64,000 bases of DNA from Formicarius rufipectus. Taxonomy: Eukaryota > Chordata > Aves > Passeriformes > Formicariidae. Position numbers and translations under genes: made by a program. Location: NCBI GenBank assembly GCA_013399695.1, contig VXAU01001878.1:1-64000 (forward strand), read 5' to 3'. The notes beneath the pieces were generated by a model. That model made no database searches. It was not told the origin of the DNA and saw only the letters and a program-made list of their open reading frames with translations. Numbering within the stretch: the first letter of the stretch is position 1; each line of letters begins with the position of its first letter. Shown one piece after another: positions 1-12,500 of the stretch.

Positions 1-163
1 CTGCATAGTTTGCATGCTGATAAGCCACCCAAGGCTGGCCAATTACTCTCACTGAAGAGATACAATCGTTCCAATCTACATCTTTTAGATTGGCAATGTC
101 AGTTCTGAATTCTCTGGACAAACCCTGGAAGTTGGCATGCTCGTAAATTACGATTTTTCCCAT
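1..163 (-). CDS. Beta-gamma-crystallin domain protein, epidermal differentiation-specific protein-like (5' part only)
   Basis: The minus strand, starting at the ATG at 163-161, encodes 54 residues before running off the left edge. It opens MGKIVIYEHANFQG, a Greek-key motif of the Y-x4-F-x-G type. It continues with NDCISS, which fits the [ND][ND]xx[ST]S calcium-binding signature of beta-gamma-crystallins, then SVRVIGQPW and the start of a second Greek key (YQHANYA). The order and wording resemble non-mammalian epidermal differentiation-specific protein (EP37/EDSP). The exon probably begins at 216, after a pyrimidine-rich acceptor ending in ctgcag (222-217). The frame stays open from 216 to the ATG, so an upstream coding exon is possible, but a Met start just before the first Greek key fits the family. 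Function in birds is unknown to me. I am confident of the fold and less so of the exact paralogue. Confidence 0.72.
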   Translation of the reverse strand, partial: MGKIVIYEHANFQGLSREFRTDIANLKDVDWNDCISSVRVIGQPWVAYQHANYA

Positions 164-222
164 CCCAGTAGGACTTCTGGAGTTCAGATTTTCTGCTGTA
201 GGAGTTGGATGATAAGCTGCAG

Positions 223-3200
223 AAAATGAAAAACAAGAAATGCTTGTGAGACTTCTTTACACACCAGACACAAAATGCTGGAGACCACAAAGGACAGATT
301 GTAAAATGGAAAAGCAGCATAGGATAAACATAGCAACAGCTATGAAAGAGTGCAGACCTGACACAGAAATTTGAATTTGGAGTAAAAAAGTAAAATTACA
401 TATATATATACCAGAAGCATCTAATTTTCTTTAGTTGCAAGTACTGGTTTATGCACATGTTCAAGGGACATCTGAGCATTTAGTTTAAAAACTTATGATG
501 AACTAAAATATTTAAGTGGTGATAAATCTTTCAGTTGATATTTGATGCTGCAATTGAGAGTTATTTAAAAATCAGCCCTCATTGTTTGGACTAAATTTCA
601 TGATCCTAGTACTGAGACATGCAATTAATTTATAAAAGAAAGTGCATTTTGTACTTCAAATAGAAAAGAATAAAGTTATTTTTAAGGGTAGAAATGAACT
701 TTGGACTCACTGAATACCTTATTTCTCTTTTTATAAGAAATTTTACTGAAGTCTAGAGATTTCTGTTTTTGACATATACTGAGAAGCAACCAAGTACTAA
801 GCCAAAACTTTTTGAATCAGACTAAATTTGAGGTTGTGTTTTTTTCTGACACTGTTGAAAATACACATATCTAATTCCACACACTTTTCAGGAATCAGTT
901 AAAGAATCAGACTTTTTATTAGTAACAGCTGCAGAAACAGTAATGAGCAGCCAGTTATGATAACAACTCCATTTTTAAATCGTGTAACAGTCATTAGGGC
1001 AAAGATTTAGATTTTGGGGCAAATATATTTGAAGCAAAGAAAGGCAGTTCCTTCAGCTGATTATGAGAAAGGATTGGAGAAGCCTAGGTATATCCAGTAA
1101 GATTAAAAGCCAGACTAATACTGCAAGATGTGCATCATAATAAGTAATAAAATACACACGCTCCCTTAAACCTCACTCTTTTAAAAGAAAAAAAATGTCA
1201 CTACATGATTAAAAACACTTAAGCTTTTTTTTTTTCACAGTTGTAATAGTGCTTACAGAAGCTGAGGGACGGAACCTGAACTTTAACTTACTAATTGATT
1301 AAGCAGTAGTACCTTCTACCTGTAGAAAAGCCAGTTAATGTTGCTGATACAGTATAAAGATCCCATGACCAAGATAAATTTGTAAAATATTCTCACTTTC
1401 ACCTCTCAGAATGGTGTAGCAATGGTTGTCTCCATTCTCTTCTTTTGTGCATTATGTCTGTCCTGCACCCATCTTCTCATCTCCCAAAAATGGGATAAGT
1501 CTATACGGATACAGATGGCAGACCCTCACATATGTGCTACAGTTCTCAGCCCAACACTTAAACCTCTTCCTCTTCAACTGCATTTCACAGCAGCTGCCCA
1601 AGAAACCATCTCAGCACTCATGTGAAAATGTGCCTCTTACCTTGATGTCAGCCTCAGAGATGGGGAAATCTGAGGGCAATTCCTCAAGTCCGGGACTGCT
1701 CTTTGTGAAAGGTGTTTCACCTGCCTCCATTTATAGCCTGCAGAGAAGTCTTGTGAAACACTCAGTCAATGGATCTGAAAAGCAGCCAATATTACACTCA
1801 GAGAACAAAAATCATTAACTATTTCATTTTAATGTTGATCTTCCTACAACCAACCATTTCATTGCTCTAGGTCAAAGGTCTGTTGAAGCACAAGCACCTT
1901 GATAAAACCTTAGAACTTTGGTTCGTTTGTCCTTATCATCAAGAAGGCAGATGACTCACAGCAATAAAAAAATGTATCAAAGTGCTTTGCGACGCACAGG
2001 CTGTACATTTTCATTGCTGGTTGCAGTTTACATTTTACTTACCTGGGAAGCACCTATAGTGAACAACATTAATTTTCCAAAGGGCTTTGTTGGAGATATT
2101 CAGGTGACCAAGGTGGCATTTAAGTAGGGATTTTTGGATTCTCTTCCCTCTTCTCACCTACATAGCCTTTTGTGCAGCCAGAGATGCAGAGCTGTTAAAG
2201 CAGCTCAAGGAGGCTCTGGTAGAGCTGCAGTGACAATATTTTTGCTTATTTTCACAAGGCAGATTCACCCTGTAATATATTTTCAGAGAGGTACATTGGC
2301 CAGCATGCCAGAAAGCTGTACTACAGAAGGAGGAAGCAACAGGATCTTCATTAGTTTACTGTGGGATGCTTCAAGCATCCCTGCTCTGTCAGGTAAGAAG
2401 TTACTGCAGAAGATGGGGAGCTGGGATGAGAGACAGTTTATCCTTGACAAAACAAGCAGGCTGTACCCTAACTCCAGCCAAATCCTCATGCTCAAACTCT
2501 TTCACTAGTGCTTGGCTGAGCCCATGGTGTGACAAATCACAGAACTAAGCCAGCATAAAAATACATGGGTTTGGGTTTTTCCCACCGGGTTCATTCTTTT
2601 GCTACTCCGTAGAAGCTGGAAGCAGAACAACTGAAATTTGCATTTTGAAATTTTGAGCAAAGCAAGCCCTCACTTTATAGTAGCAGCTATATGTGAAATC
2701 ACTTCTCTGTACAGGCAAGTCACACCTTTAGGGCACGGTTTTGTGTGTTGCAGTGACCTCAGCCTACAGTTCAGTGCTGATGGAAAAGGGAAGGCCCCGT
2801 TCCACTCATCAACCATTGTGTCCACTGTCTGGTAAGAGAAGAGGGGGAGAATGAGCACACCAATGCAAGGAATGCTTGAAAGATGGACTAAAACAGCCTA
2901 GAATAGGAGGGATTTATGCTGCCATTGGACAAGTCATTCATCTTTACTTGCTAGTCAGTTTTATTCATGAAATTATTTAGTTGTGTTCCTGAAAAAAATA
3001 ATTATAAATAACATAATGACAAACTAAACATTCACATCTTTTTCAGCACCTACGGACTCAGAAAAGCCCTTTGGCCAAATGTAAGAGCCATGAATGCATC
3101 ACAAAGACTGAGTCTGAGTGTATCTTAACTATGTTACAGGGTGGTTCAGACAACAGTGTACTCTTAACTTGTCCACATGCCCTCTTCAGAGCACCAAAGC

Positions 3201-3534
3201 AGGCAGTGGGGCTTTTCATGGCTTCAAGGAAAACCTTACAGTGATATTTGATGGGATATATTGATACAAAAACATGGCAAAGGATCTCTGTAAAAATACT
3301 CCCAGTTTCACAGAAAGAATAAAGAACACATTTCTAATTACCATCTTTCCTACTATTATTGGGACTGAAAACTACATGGACTTGAATATTGTTAATCTCA
3401 CTTATATGGTGCTTTATACACAAGGAAGTAAGCCACTGAAAAAAGTACAATACCACAGGGTGGGGTTAGGGTTTTGACATTGGAAGTATTTATTATTTGA
3501 AGTTTTCTTTGTGGGTTGGGTCTGTTTGCATTTT
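223..3534. other. Non-coding interval, no gene recognised
   Basis: AT-rich sequence upstream of the crystallin-domain exon. The open frames here (for example 1426-1818) have no recognisable domain, no convincing splice context and no family resemblance. It may hold the untranslated first exon and promoter of the crystallin-domain gene, but I could not fix them. Confidence 0.5.
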
Positions 3535-3550
3535 CACAGAATGGTTTGGG

Positions 3551-3570
3551 TTGGGCCAGACCTTGAATAT
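3551..3570. repeat. Target-site duplication, left copy
   Basis: This 20-bp stretch matches 4071-4090 at 18 of 20 positions. It lies in CR1 sequence directly against the tail of the inserted LINE, as expected for target-primed insertion. Confidence 0.8.
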
Positions 3571-4070
3571 CATCATCATCATGGCTAGACTTCATGAACA
3601 AAGATTTGGGAGGCCTCTACCCACACTTGCTGCAAGTGTGCTGATGGCTGATAAGGCCAATGTGAGATAGGCAAGTCCGGTTGCAAAAGGTACAGCAGAA
3701 AGTCTCTGTAGGTGGCACTGTCAAGGCACGGTTCTTTCTGCATTGTCTTTTCTCCTCCAGGCTGATTCTGCGTGCAGTTTCAAAGGAGACAGCAGCGTTA
3801 TAGATTGTGTGTCTCCACATCTCCCAGTTGGAGGCCAGAGTGGACCACTGATGGTGGTCAATATGGCCAAGGCTGAGGTGTTGTTTCAGGCAGTCCTTGT
3901 ATCTCCTCTTCGGGGCTCCTCTCTTGCGGCAGCCAGTGGCAAGTTCACCACAGAGCACAATCTTAGGGAGGCGGTGATCCTCCATTCTGGAGATGTGCCC
4001 TGCCCAGCGCAGCTGCGTTCTCAGCAGCATGGCCTCGATACTGGTGACCTCTGCCTGTTCAAGGACAGTT
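3571..4070 (-). mobile_element. 5'-truncated RTE-like non-LTR retrotransposon
   Basis: On the minus strand an open frame runs from the truncation point (about 4069) to a stop at 3617. It encodes the C-terminal end of a LINE polyprotein: TVLEQAEVTSIEAMLLRTQ, then LRWAGHISRMEDHRLPK, GAPKRRYKDCLK and a cysteine/histidine finger (CTFCNRTC...HIGLISH). This tail follows the reverse transcriptase in many RTE-like elements. A short 3' UTR ends ttcatgaagtctagcc and then an (ATG)n tail at 3583-3571. There is no stop or frameshift in about 150 codons, which suggests a fairly young copy. It is too short to be autonomous. Clade assignment is from memory of such tails; AviRTE is a candidate. Confidence 0.8.
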
Positions 4071-4090
4071 TTGGGGCAGACCTTAAATAT
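4071..4090. repeat. Target-site duplication, right copy
   Basis: Partner of 3551-3570 (18/20 identical). After it the interrupted CR1 continues (agtttagttccaac). Removing 3571-4090 restores an uninterrupted CR1 end. Confidence 0.8.
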
Positions 4091-4540
4091 AGTTTAGTTC
4101 CAACAGCCCTGCCATGGGCAGGGTCACCTTCTTCTAGACCACACTGCTCACCAACCCATCCACCCTGGCCTTGAATGCTTCCAGGGACAGGGAAGTTCCC
4201 CTGGGCAACCTGTTCCAGTGCCTCACCACTCACACAGTAAAGAATTTCTTCCTAATATTTAACCTAAACCTGCCCTCTCAGTTTAAAATCACTCCCCTTT
4301 GTCCTACCACTATGTGCCCTTGTCAAAAGTCTGTCTCCAGCAGTCTTTTAGCCCCTTTAGGTACTGGAAGGCCATAATAAGGTCACACCAGAGCCTTATC
4401 TAGGCTGAACAACCCAGCTCTTTCAATCAGGTGTTTCAGCCCTGTGATCATCTTCACGGCCCTCTTCTGGGCTCACTTGAAAAAGTCCCTGCCCTTGTGC
4501 AGAGGACTCCAGAAGTGGTCTCCAGGTGGGGTAAATTTAT

Positions 4541-7500
4541 GGGAAATAATGTCTCCCAAACTTTCCCTTATCCCTTTCCTGCAGAAACAGCAGTATATCA
4601 AAATTTGGAAAAGAAAGTGTGTGACAAAAGTGAAAAGATAGTAAGAAAACTCCAAGAGGAAAGGATTAAACCTCTCTTCTTCTACTACCCCCACCAGACA
4701 AAAAGCAATAGAAGAATCAAGCTGAATGATGAACATGAAGATTCTTTGCACATGAGCAATTATGCAAAAAATACTTCAACAAGCAGAGACTACTATTTTT
4801 CTCTTTTTAACTTTTTGTTTGTTTTTGTTGGGTTTTTTTAAGAGACTGTTGCAGAGTGATAAAATAATTTCACTTAAAGCTGTGGATTTCACATAGGCAC
4901 CCACTTCACAGGGCTCCAAAAGGTAAAATAGTGGAAAAATCAAATTAATGGCAAAAAAAAGATCCTCTTGGGTTCCCATCTTGCTCTACCACATTGGATA
5001 ATTACTTGCCCTTTTTTTATTCCTTACTTTAAAATAAGAGCATTAAAAAAATAGTAAAATCACACACCTTTTCAGTCACAATACTAGGAGTGAGCTCCAC
5101 AAAAATTGTGCTGGAAAGAGAGGCACAGCAAATATAGACTGACAAAAGCCTTGTAAGTCCCACTTGACAGTGCACACAAGCCAGAAAGGAAAGCGAGGAT
5201 CTTTTCTATTGTTTCCTTTCCAAAGTCTCCTCTTCCCAGATAAAGGAAAAAGCAATAGATTTTCTGTGAATAACAATGAGTTTAAAATGTCAGAAACCCA
5301 ACTGAGTTGCTTTCTGGGTTGTTTAATAAATGTAAAAATGGCTTTCCATGGAATAGTTTCTAAGCTGTGTTCCACAAACACAAAGACCTGAACTAATTAG
5401 ATGCTTAGTACTGGGGAGAAGCAGGGGTTTCACAGTCCATTTGGTGGGGAAAGTCTCTCCAGCTCACAAAAGCTACACGTTCAGAAAATGCATGCAGCAG
5501 TTTGTTCTTTTCGTGTTTTATTAACAGGTTGTGCTTCTAAATACTTCAGTGTCCTGGTCCAAGCATGAGCGCGACAGACATAGAACTGTGCTCGACTCAA
5601 CACTAGGTGTCACTTCTGCTTAAGAAACGCAACAGCGACATGGAAAAGTTTCAAAAAACCCCAAACACCTGGAACCAGATTTTTCAGGGGAATCTCTGTA
5701 CCTATGACTCTTCCTAAAGTCATGGACAGTCATAGAGTTTTAATGGTTTGCATGTCTCAAATCAGGCACCCAAAAGTATCAGAAAATACTAAACAATACT
5801 TTGTCATACTAAGCATAGGAGTGACTGACAAAAAGTTTCTCTTTTGTGGGTGCAGAGGAACACATCCCTATAGGAACAAGGGACTATCACATGGAGAAGC
5901 TGCCTGAGCCTGCTCTGACAAAGCAGCCTGCCTTGCTGGCCTGTCTCTGTTGCTGTTTTGCTGCAACACGTTGGGGAGCTTCTGTGCTGCTTCAGTCCTT
6001 CCTTGCCTACCAAAAGATTTCTGAGCATCAGGAGCCGACTCAGAGGAGGAAAAAGAGGCATGGTGGTTGTGATCAGGGCTACAGGGCAGGCTAGGGCATG
6101 AAGAAAATACTGGCAAGAATAGAGTAAAAGTAGAAAAGATGCAGAAGTGTGGGGTACAGAGGTAGGGAACAGAGAGACAAGTAGAACCATTTCATTTACT
6201 ATGTTTCACAGCACCTGAAGTAGGAGACCACAAAGGAAGAAACAGCAGGCTTACAAAAGAAAAGAAAGAAAATCCTTTAGGTATTTAGGCACAGTTCTTG
6301 TGTGCATCCACAAGACATCATAAAGACCAAAAGCACCATGTGATTTGAAAAATCAACAAGTCACAGAGAATAAATTCACCAAAGGTTCTTAAATATACCG
6401 ATGCAACTTCTGGGTCAGCCAGCCTTACAAACAGTAGATTCCTAGAGAATATGAGAGCAGTCACTACATGCTTGCTCTTACGCTCATTCCATGAAAATCC
6501 ACTTCAAGTTACCACCTCAAGAACATTCCCCTAGGGAAGGACTGGTCTGAGCACCTTTCAGACCGGAAATACTTCAGCACACACAGGCAAAAGAGGTAGG
6601 AATCTAGGACCCAAAATATGAGCTCAAGGAGTTGCAACAAGAAAACTTGGAATCATCATGAGGCTCAGTAGCTCAATCTGAAACTGCAGTAGTAAAGCAA
6701 AGTATACAATGACAGCACAATCACCTCCTTGACAAGGAAGCTAATGAGGAGGAACTGTGGTTAGAGATATAAGGATCTCAAAGCACATTTTTATTTTCTG
6801 GTGGGGTGTTAAGGTCAACACCAAGAGGTTCTATGATTTATTGGGGCCTTAAGCAGCAAATAGATAGAACACTGAAGGAAGAAATACAGCAGAAACACAT
6901 CACGAAGCATGGATGGAAAAACATGTTCTGAATTATACTATTTGATCACACATTCAGGGCCTTATGAAAGATTAGTTTCTACCCTGCAATGCCCAAGGAT
7001 TAGCTAAAGGATGTGCTGGGATCCCTTACAAGTTTTCAGTGGTGATAAGCCCTGCCACTGTTCAGGGCATTGTGAAAAGTACAAGAGAAGAAAACATAGA
7101 AAGCACAAAAATTGGAGAGTATGATCATTTATAAAGCCCTCAGGCACCTGATTTACCATTACAGTCAGGCCTGTTGTGAGCATCGGGTTGGACATCCAAA
7201 CATCTCTCACTGCCTTACCTTTCTGTGAATCTAAAATGCTTGGGACCTGCTACCCACCCCCGCTGTACAATTGGGCTTGGTAATAGAAGACATGGATGTG
7301 GCTGGGAATGCAAGCAAGGATCAAGATACCTACAGAGTCCCAGTGCAAACTGGATTAGGAAGAGACCAGAGACAGGGCTGCAGAGGATAGACAAAAGGTG
7401 TGAATTAAAACCAGAATGCAGATCCAATCAGTCAGCTGGTGTTCCTTGCATCAACACTCCACTTCCAAAGACAGGTCACAACTCTTAGCAGGACAAGGTT

Positions 7501-8660
7501 AGACATGATCTGGAAAGAGGCAGCTCCCTCTTCACTCAGCCCTGAGAGACTAAATAGGGACTAGGGTCTAGGTGAAGATTTGGCCCTCCACAGACGTAAC
7601 ACAGATGTGAAATGATTTAAAGTGGAAGGGGAAAGAAAGTGAGAACGACTTACAGGGAAAGAGAATAAATAGTTACAGCCCACTCCAGCTGCAGTGACAG
7701 AGGGAAATGTGTGATGGGGAAAGACACTAAGCACCAAGTCAAGAGATTAATCCAAATGCCAGGGGAAATTGAGGCAACTAGGAAACCAAGGAGAGAAGCA
7801 TTAATGAAACCTGAGGATGAGAGTAAGGGAAGGTCAATCACTGATAATGTGTCAACAGAAAGAAATGTGTTGAAGCAAAGAGGCAAAGGAAATCGGTGAG
7901 AGCAACAGCAGAGAAGAGGGGAAGGAAAATGCCTGGACACCAGGTGAGGCACAGCATAGGTGCTAATGTTTTCTTCCATTGAGCAGAAAAGAAGCTGCCA
8001 AAAGGACTGAGATCAGTAAAAACCAAGACACGTATCTCTGATCAGGAACAGTGTAGGTGAGGCAGGATGCAAAAGCTGTTTCCTTTCCTTTCAGGCTGCA
8101 CACACAGCAGGTTGTTTTGCCTGCATTACAGCAATCTCAGAACAGTGCATGTAGGTCTTGGTGCCACAGGGTTGGATGGGAGACACTGGGGACACTGAAG
8201 ATCAAAAAGCATACAGCAAAAACTATTCCCTGCACAGACTTTCTGCTCCTGATTGTTACAGCAGCAAGAGAAAACCAAGCCTGCGAGGCAGAGGTAGGAA
8301 GAAACAGGTGCCTGCTGGATGAGGAAGGGTCATTGCTCCCTCAGTAAAACCCCACCCTTGACTACCAGAGCAGTTAGGTTCCTTGAAAAGGTGATAAAAT
8401 GTAACACAACCTCCCTGACTGCAGATGGCCTGTAGATGAAAAAAAAGTGCGTCACTGGCCTCTAAACCTAACCAAGGGAAAAAAAGAGAGCTTTTGGCAC
8501 AGGGAAGTTCTTCTAGTGGTTCACTGAACCGAAGCCTGTGGCTTCAGTGAGGTCCTCTAAGCTTCACTTGGATGTTAATAAAACAAAACCTGGGTCAAAG
8601 GGGGAGACAGAAACTGAGAGAGATTCTAATCCATCTTTTGAAAACCAGTGGGCTTATACC
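4541..8660. other. Non-coding interval, no gene recognised
   Basis: About 4 kb between the split CR1 and the presumed PEX5 3' end. Open frames up to 128 codons (such as 5804-6190 minus) have no domain or family resemblance. I see no tRNA, tandem array or further clear transposon here. Confidence 0.5.
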
Positions 8661-8666
8661 TTTATT
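8661..8666 (-). promoter_or_regulatory. Candidate PEX5 polyadenylation signal (AATAAA on the minus strand)
   Basis: tttatt on the plus strand reads AATAAA on the minus strand, about 880 bp beyond the PEX5 stop. It would give a 3' UTR of roughly 0.9 kb. No transcript evidence is available. Confidence 0.35.
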
Positions 8667-9549
8667 ATACAAAATACTTTACAATTAAAAAACATTTTCC
8701 CCAATAGAATCATATACAGATATTTATAATTAACAAGATTCAGTTACACACAAGATGAGGAACTTCTGCACAAAGGAAAACAATGACAGGTGAGAAAGAG
8801 AAAATTAAGACATGACCCCTTTCCCCACCATATTCTGGGAGGAGAGGTTACATTTTAGATTTTTATTCCTATCACATTCTCTCAAGCCTGAACTCTGGGA
8901 TTCTACTCTTAACAGGGTAAGGGTCTCCACCCATGTCCCTAGCATAAGCAGAATACTCATCTTAAAAGATTCATGAAGAGACATGGAGAAATGAGCATGT
9001 CTGTACCATGAAGTTACCGGTGGACAGAAAAGGGAACTACTGCCCCAGTTCTCCCTAGTAACCCCCAGAGACATCCATGCAAGCACATTTATGGGGAAGC
9101 ATGCTCAAAATCCAGAATTTTTCACCCTTTCACCAAACGGCAATCCCACCCCAAAAAAGCAACCTGCACTTGAGGTACGCCCTTCCAGGCAGTCTCAGCA
9201 GAATGGCTGTGACAAGGTCTCACAGCCAAGCTGGGCACTACTGCAAATGCAGCCTTGTAAGAGGGGTGGGTATTTGTCTTCCTCACTTTGATGATCTGTC
9301 TACCAGCAGAGCGTCAGTCTGTCATAGAGATGATAATGTGAACCACTCAGAGATGCTCAAGCCACAACAGACAAGTTGCATAAGTTGCACACTTCACTGA
9401 GGGGGTCCTTGAAAAAAAAACAAAAAGTTGCCAATGATTTGCCATACCATGGCAAAGATGTGTGTGAACCCCTGTGATCATTTTCTAAGAAAGGTCACTC
9501 ATTTTTGGGCTGGGCCAACCCCGCACTCATAGGGGAGCCCATCCCAGAG

Positions 9550-12500
9550 TCACTGCTGGAGGCCAAATGCCTGAAGCAGTGTGGGAAGATCCCGGGCATC
9601 AGCTGCTCCATACAGGTCACTCTGCCCCAGCATGGAGAGGGCCATGCGAAGGGTGCTCCAGATGTTGTCAGACATAGCTCCTTGTTGTCCCCGCGGACCT
9701 CGGCTCTTCTGCTGCATGTGCAACGCCTCTAAGAAGTGCTCCACAGCCTCACTGTCAACATGAGAATACACATGCTTAGTGGAAAAGATGGTACATCTCA
9801 TACTCCCTCCCCGGCTTGCTGCTAAAGCATTTCCCTGCCAAAACAGTTCTTCACAAGATCCTGCCCTGCTCCAGAACTAGAGGTTCCCCTTTTCCCTCTA
9901 AAAGAATCTGAAGTCCAGATCGCCTCCAACTGTAACTGCATGACACTTTGATTTCAGGGCAGAGTCCACACACTTGCTCTGCTCTCCTATGCCAAGAGAA
10001 GGCTGTAGGCAGTGTGGCGCTGCCCAAGTAACATGTCGCAGTCTGTCTCCCACAAACACACACAAACTCATGGGTCACAGCAGATCTGCCCATCCTGTGC
10101 TCACCGGTGAGCGCCTAAGTTGATGCAACTGATGCCCAAGTTGTAGCGAGAGCGGATGTATCCTGGCTGGAGCTCCAGTGCCCGACGATAGGCAGCCACA
10201 GCTTCTTCACTCCTGTTCCCATTGGCCAAGGTGGCACCAAGCTTGTTCCATAGAAGATGGTCCTGGAAGAACGGGCAGAGAGAAGGGGATAAGATGAACT
10301 GGATGCTTTTAAGTTCCAAGTTAACCTTTCCTTCCCTGATTGTCTGTCTTATTCCTCCACTCCAAATATCTACCTCTCATACATGCAGCACTTTCACACA
10401 AACCTTCCCCCATAAACCTCCAGGTACCTCCAGCATCCACAGTCCCCTTTCTTACATTGGGGCGCACACTGAGTGCAGCACTGAAGCAATCCACAGCTTT
10501 CTCATACTCGCCACTAAGGTTGAAAAGGACACCTAGGCCACACTGAACGTCAGGATCCACAGTTGAGGGGTTGCTGCGCACTGCTGCTAAAAACAGCTCT
10601 TTCACCTCCACAAACAGTGAGCTGGAAAAGCACAAAACAGGGTATTGGTGTACTGTGGAGAGAGCAGGCCTTGGGTTGCTCACCCTGCTCCTGCCTGGAC
10701 CAGTTCAAGCACTCCAAGAAGCCTTTTAGGAGAAGGCAGAAATTTGTAACCAGAACTCACTCAGACAGCAGGGAACCTAAGACACGCTTGGAAGGTCCCA
10801 GGTTCGTCCCCAAGACACTCTCCTCTGGTTCCTTCTCCAGCAGGTGGGCATAGTCTGGTTTATGACGCAGCCAGTCCCGCAGGGTCTCACATGCCTGCTT
10901 CTGCAGGGACTCATTGGTGAAGCTGACTGCTAAAGCCATAAGTGCTGTGAGGTTCCCAGGCTGCAATTCCAAGCACCTGCAGGTCAAAGAGACGTGAATA
11001 TAGTACTACATCAGTCCAGGACACACCCAGATACAGAAGTAACACAACCAAGACAGAGCACACAGTGAAACCCATATGGTCCTTGTAGCACTACACACAA
11101 GGAGCCAAGCTCAGCAGCTCTTCTGCAACACTCACTGTCTGAGGGCACTGATTGCCAAAAGCTCCTGTTCATTCTCTGCTTGCGTGGTTCCCAGATATTG
11201 CCAGGCCTGGGGAAGATAAAGATGTATAAAGTCCAACTTATTCACAGAGAAAAGAAAAAATCAGTCAATAAGCCACAGACACAAAGATTAAATCCACTAT
11301 ATTATCCTACACATTTTTAGAGTGAGACCGAATATATCAAAGAATACACATTAGCTACAGGTACAAGCTCCTCTCAAAAGGCACACAGATGCCATGGCAC
11401 ATAGGTCCTCAAGGCCAAAACAACTGGCATTGTTACAGTCAAAAGAAGTGAATGTCTACCTGGAAATCTATCATAAAGCAACTGTTGCAGTTTTACACTT
11501 TTAAATCACAGAATCTCCACTTTTAACTTCTAACTGGTCAAACTGCAGAGGGAGGAGGAAAATGTTGATCTCTTATTTCCCAAGAACAAAACAGCATAGC
11601 AGCAGTGCTAATAATATGGAGACTCCCAAGGCAGGCAGTTGTATATACTTGTGCAGTGGTCCACTAGCAAATGGCAATCTTGGAGAGTTGACTATCAGAC
11701 CTGAAAGTAGAAGTACTATTATTTTACTGAATTTTCAATCATTGTGACACCAGTACACAAAAATTACTTCCATTTCCAAGCAGCTGACATAGCAAATATT
11801 TAACTAAGGCATTAAATCCAAAGCAAGTGTTCACTTTGCACTGACATCCACAACCCTGGCTTCAAAATAGCTACATAGCTGGTGGGATTGTCAGCATGAA
11901 GGACATGCTTTTGGAACGCAAGTCACAAAATGCAGTATCCACTGCCTCATGGAAGGAAATTGCTTCATTAGCAAAGACCCAGAAATGCTGCACATGTCAT
12001 CACAAGCAGAAGGCAATATACTGTCTTGAATTTCTAACGCTCACCCTACAGCTAGCTGCAAGTCAAGTAGTGTTGACCACATAACTGCCTAGTGTTCTGC
12101 CAGCAGAAGAGCTGAGATTCAATGTAAAGTTGGGACTTGGACCAAAGCAAACCTGACACTTCCTTCAGAACAATTGTTCATGTCTATTTGATCCCTGTAC
12201 CATTTGTGAAGTCTTGACTTCTGTACTTTTTGCAGTCACAGGAGAAGTATTCAGAAAGTGTTCAATACAGCCAGCCAGAACCAGAACAAGATTAGTTCCC
12301 CTAAGGTTTCAACTATGTCTCCATCATGGTCAGCCTGCAGTCCACACTGCCTATGAGAAGGATACAACAGTTCTAAAAGAGTACTAACAACACCTTTCAA
12401 CCACCTTAGAGCTAAAGCTGATCTTCAAACCTTCAAATCTACTTTCATCCGCTCCCAGTACCCTAAAAAGATGGATTCATATTCCTAGAAGCCAAGAACC

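Larger units (their letters stand above)
3535..4540 (-). repeat. CR1 LINE 3' fragment, split by a younger insertion
   Basis: Read on the plus strand, 3535-3570 starts with the avian CR1 end (agaatggtttgggttgg). It resumes at 4071 with typical CR1 text, including cctgttccagtgcctcacca (4210-4229), aagaatttcttcctaatatt (4240-4259) and tactggaaggcc (4362-4373), fading near 4540. The element is therefore on the minus strand and 5'-truncated. The 500 bp at 3571-4070 are foreign to it. Confidence 0.85.

Noticed and set aside
1426..1818. 130-codon plus-strand frame upstream of the crystallin-domain exon
   Set aside because: No domain, compositional signal or splice context; length is within chance for this window.
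3743..4174. 143-codon plus-strand frame
   Set aside because: Antisense shadow of the RTE-like LINE frame that also reads into CR1.
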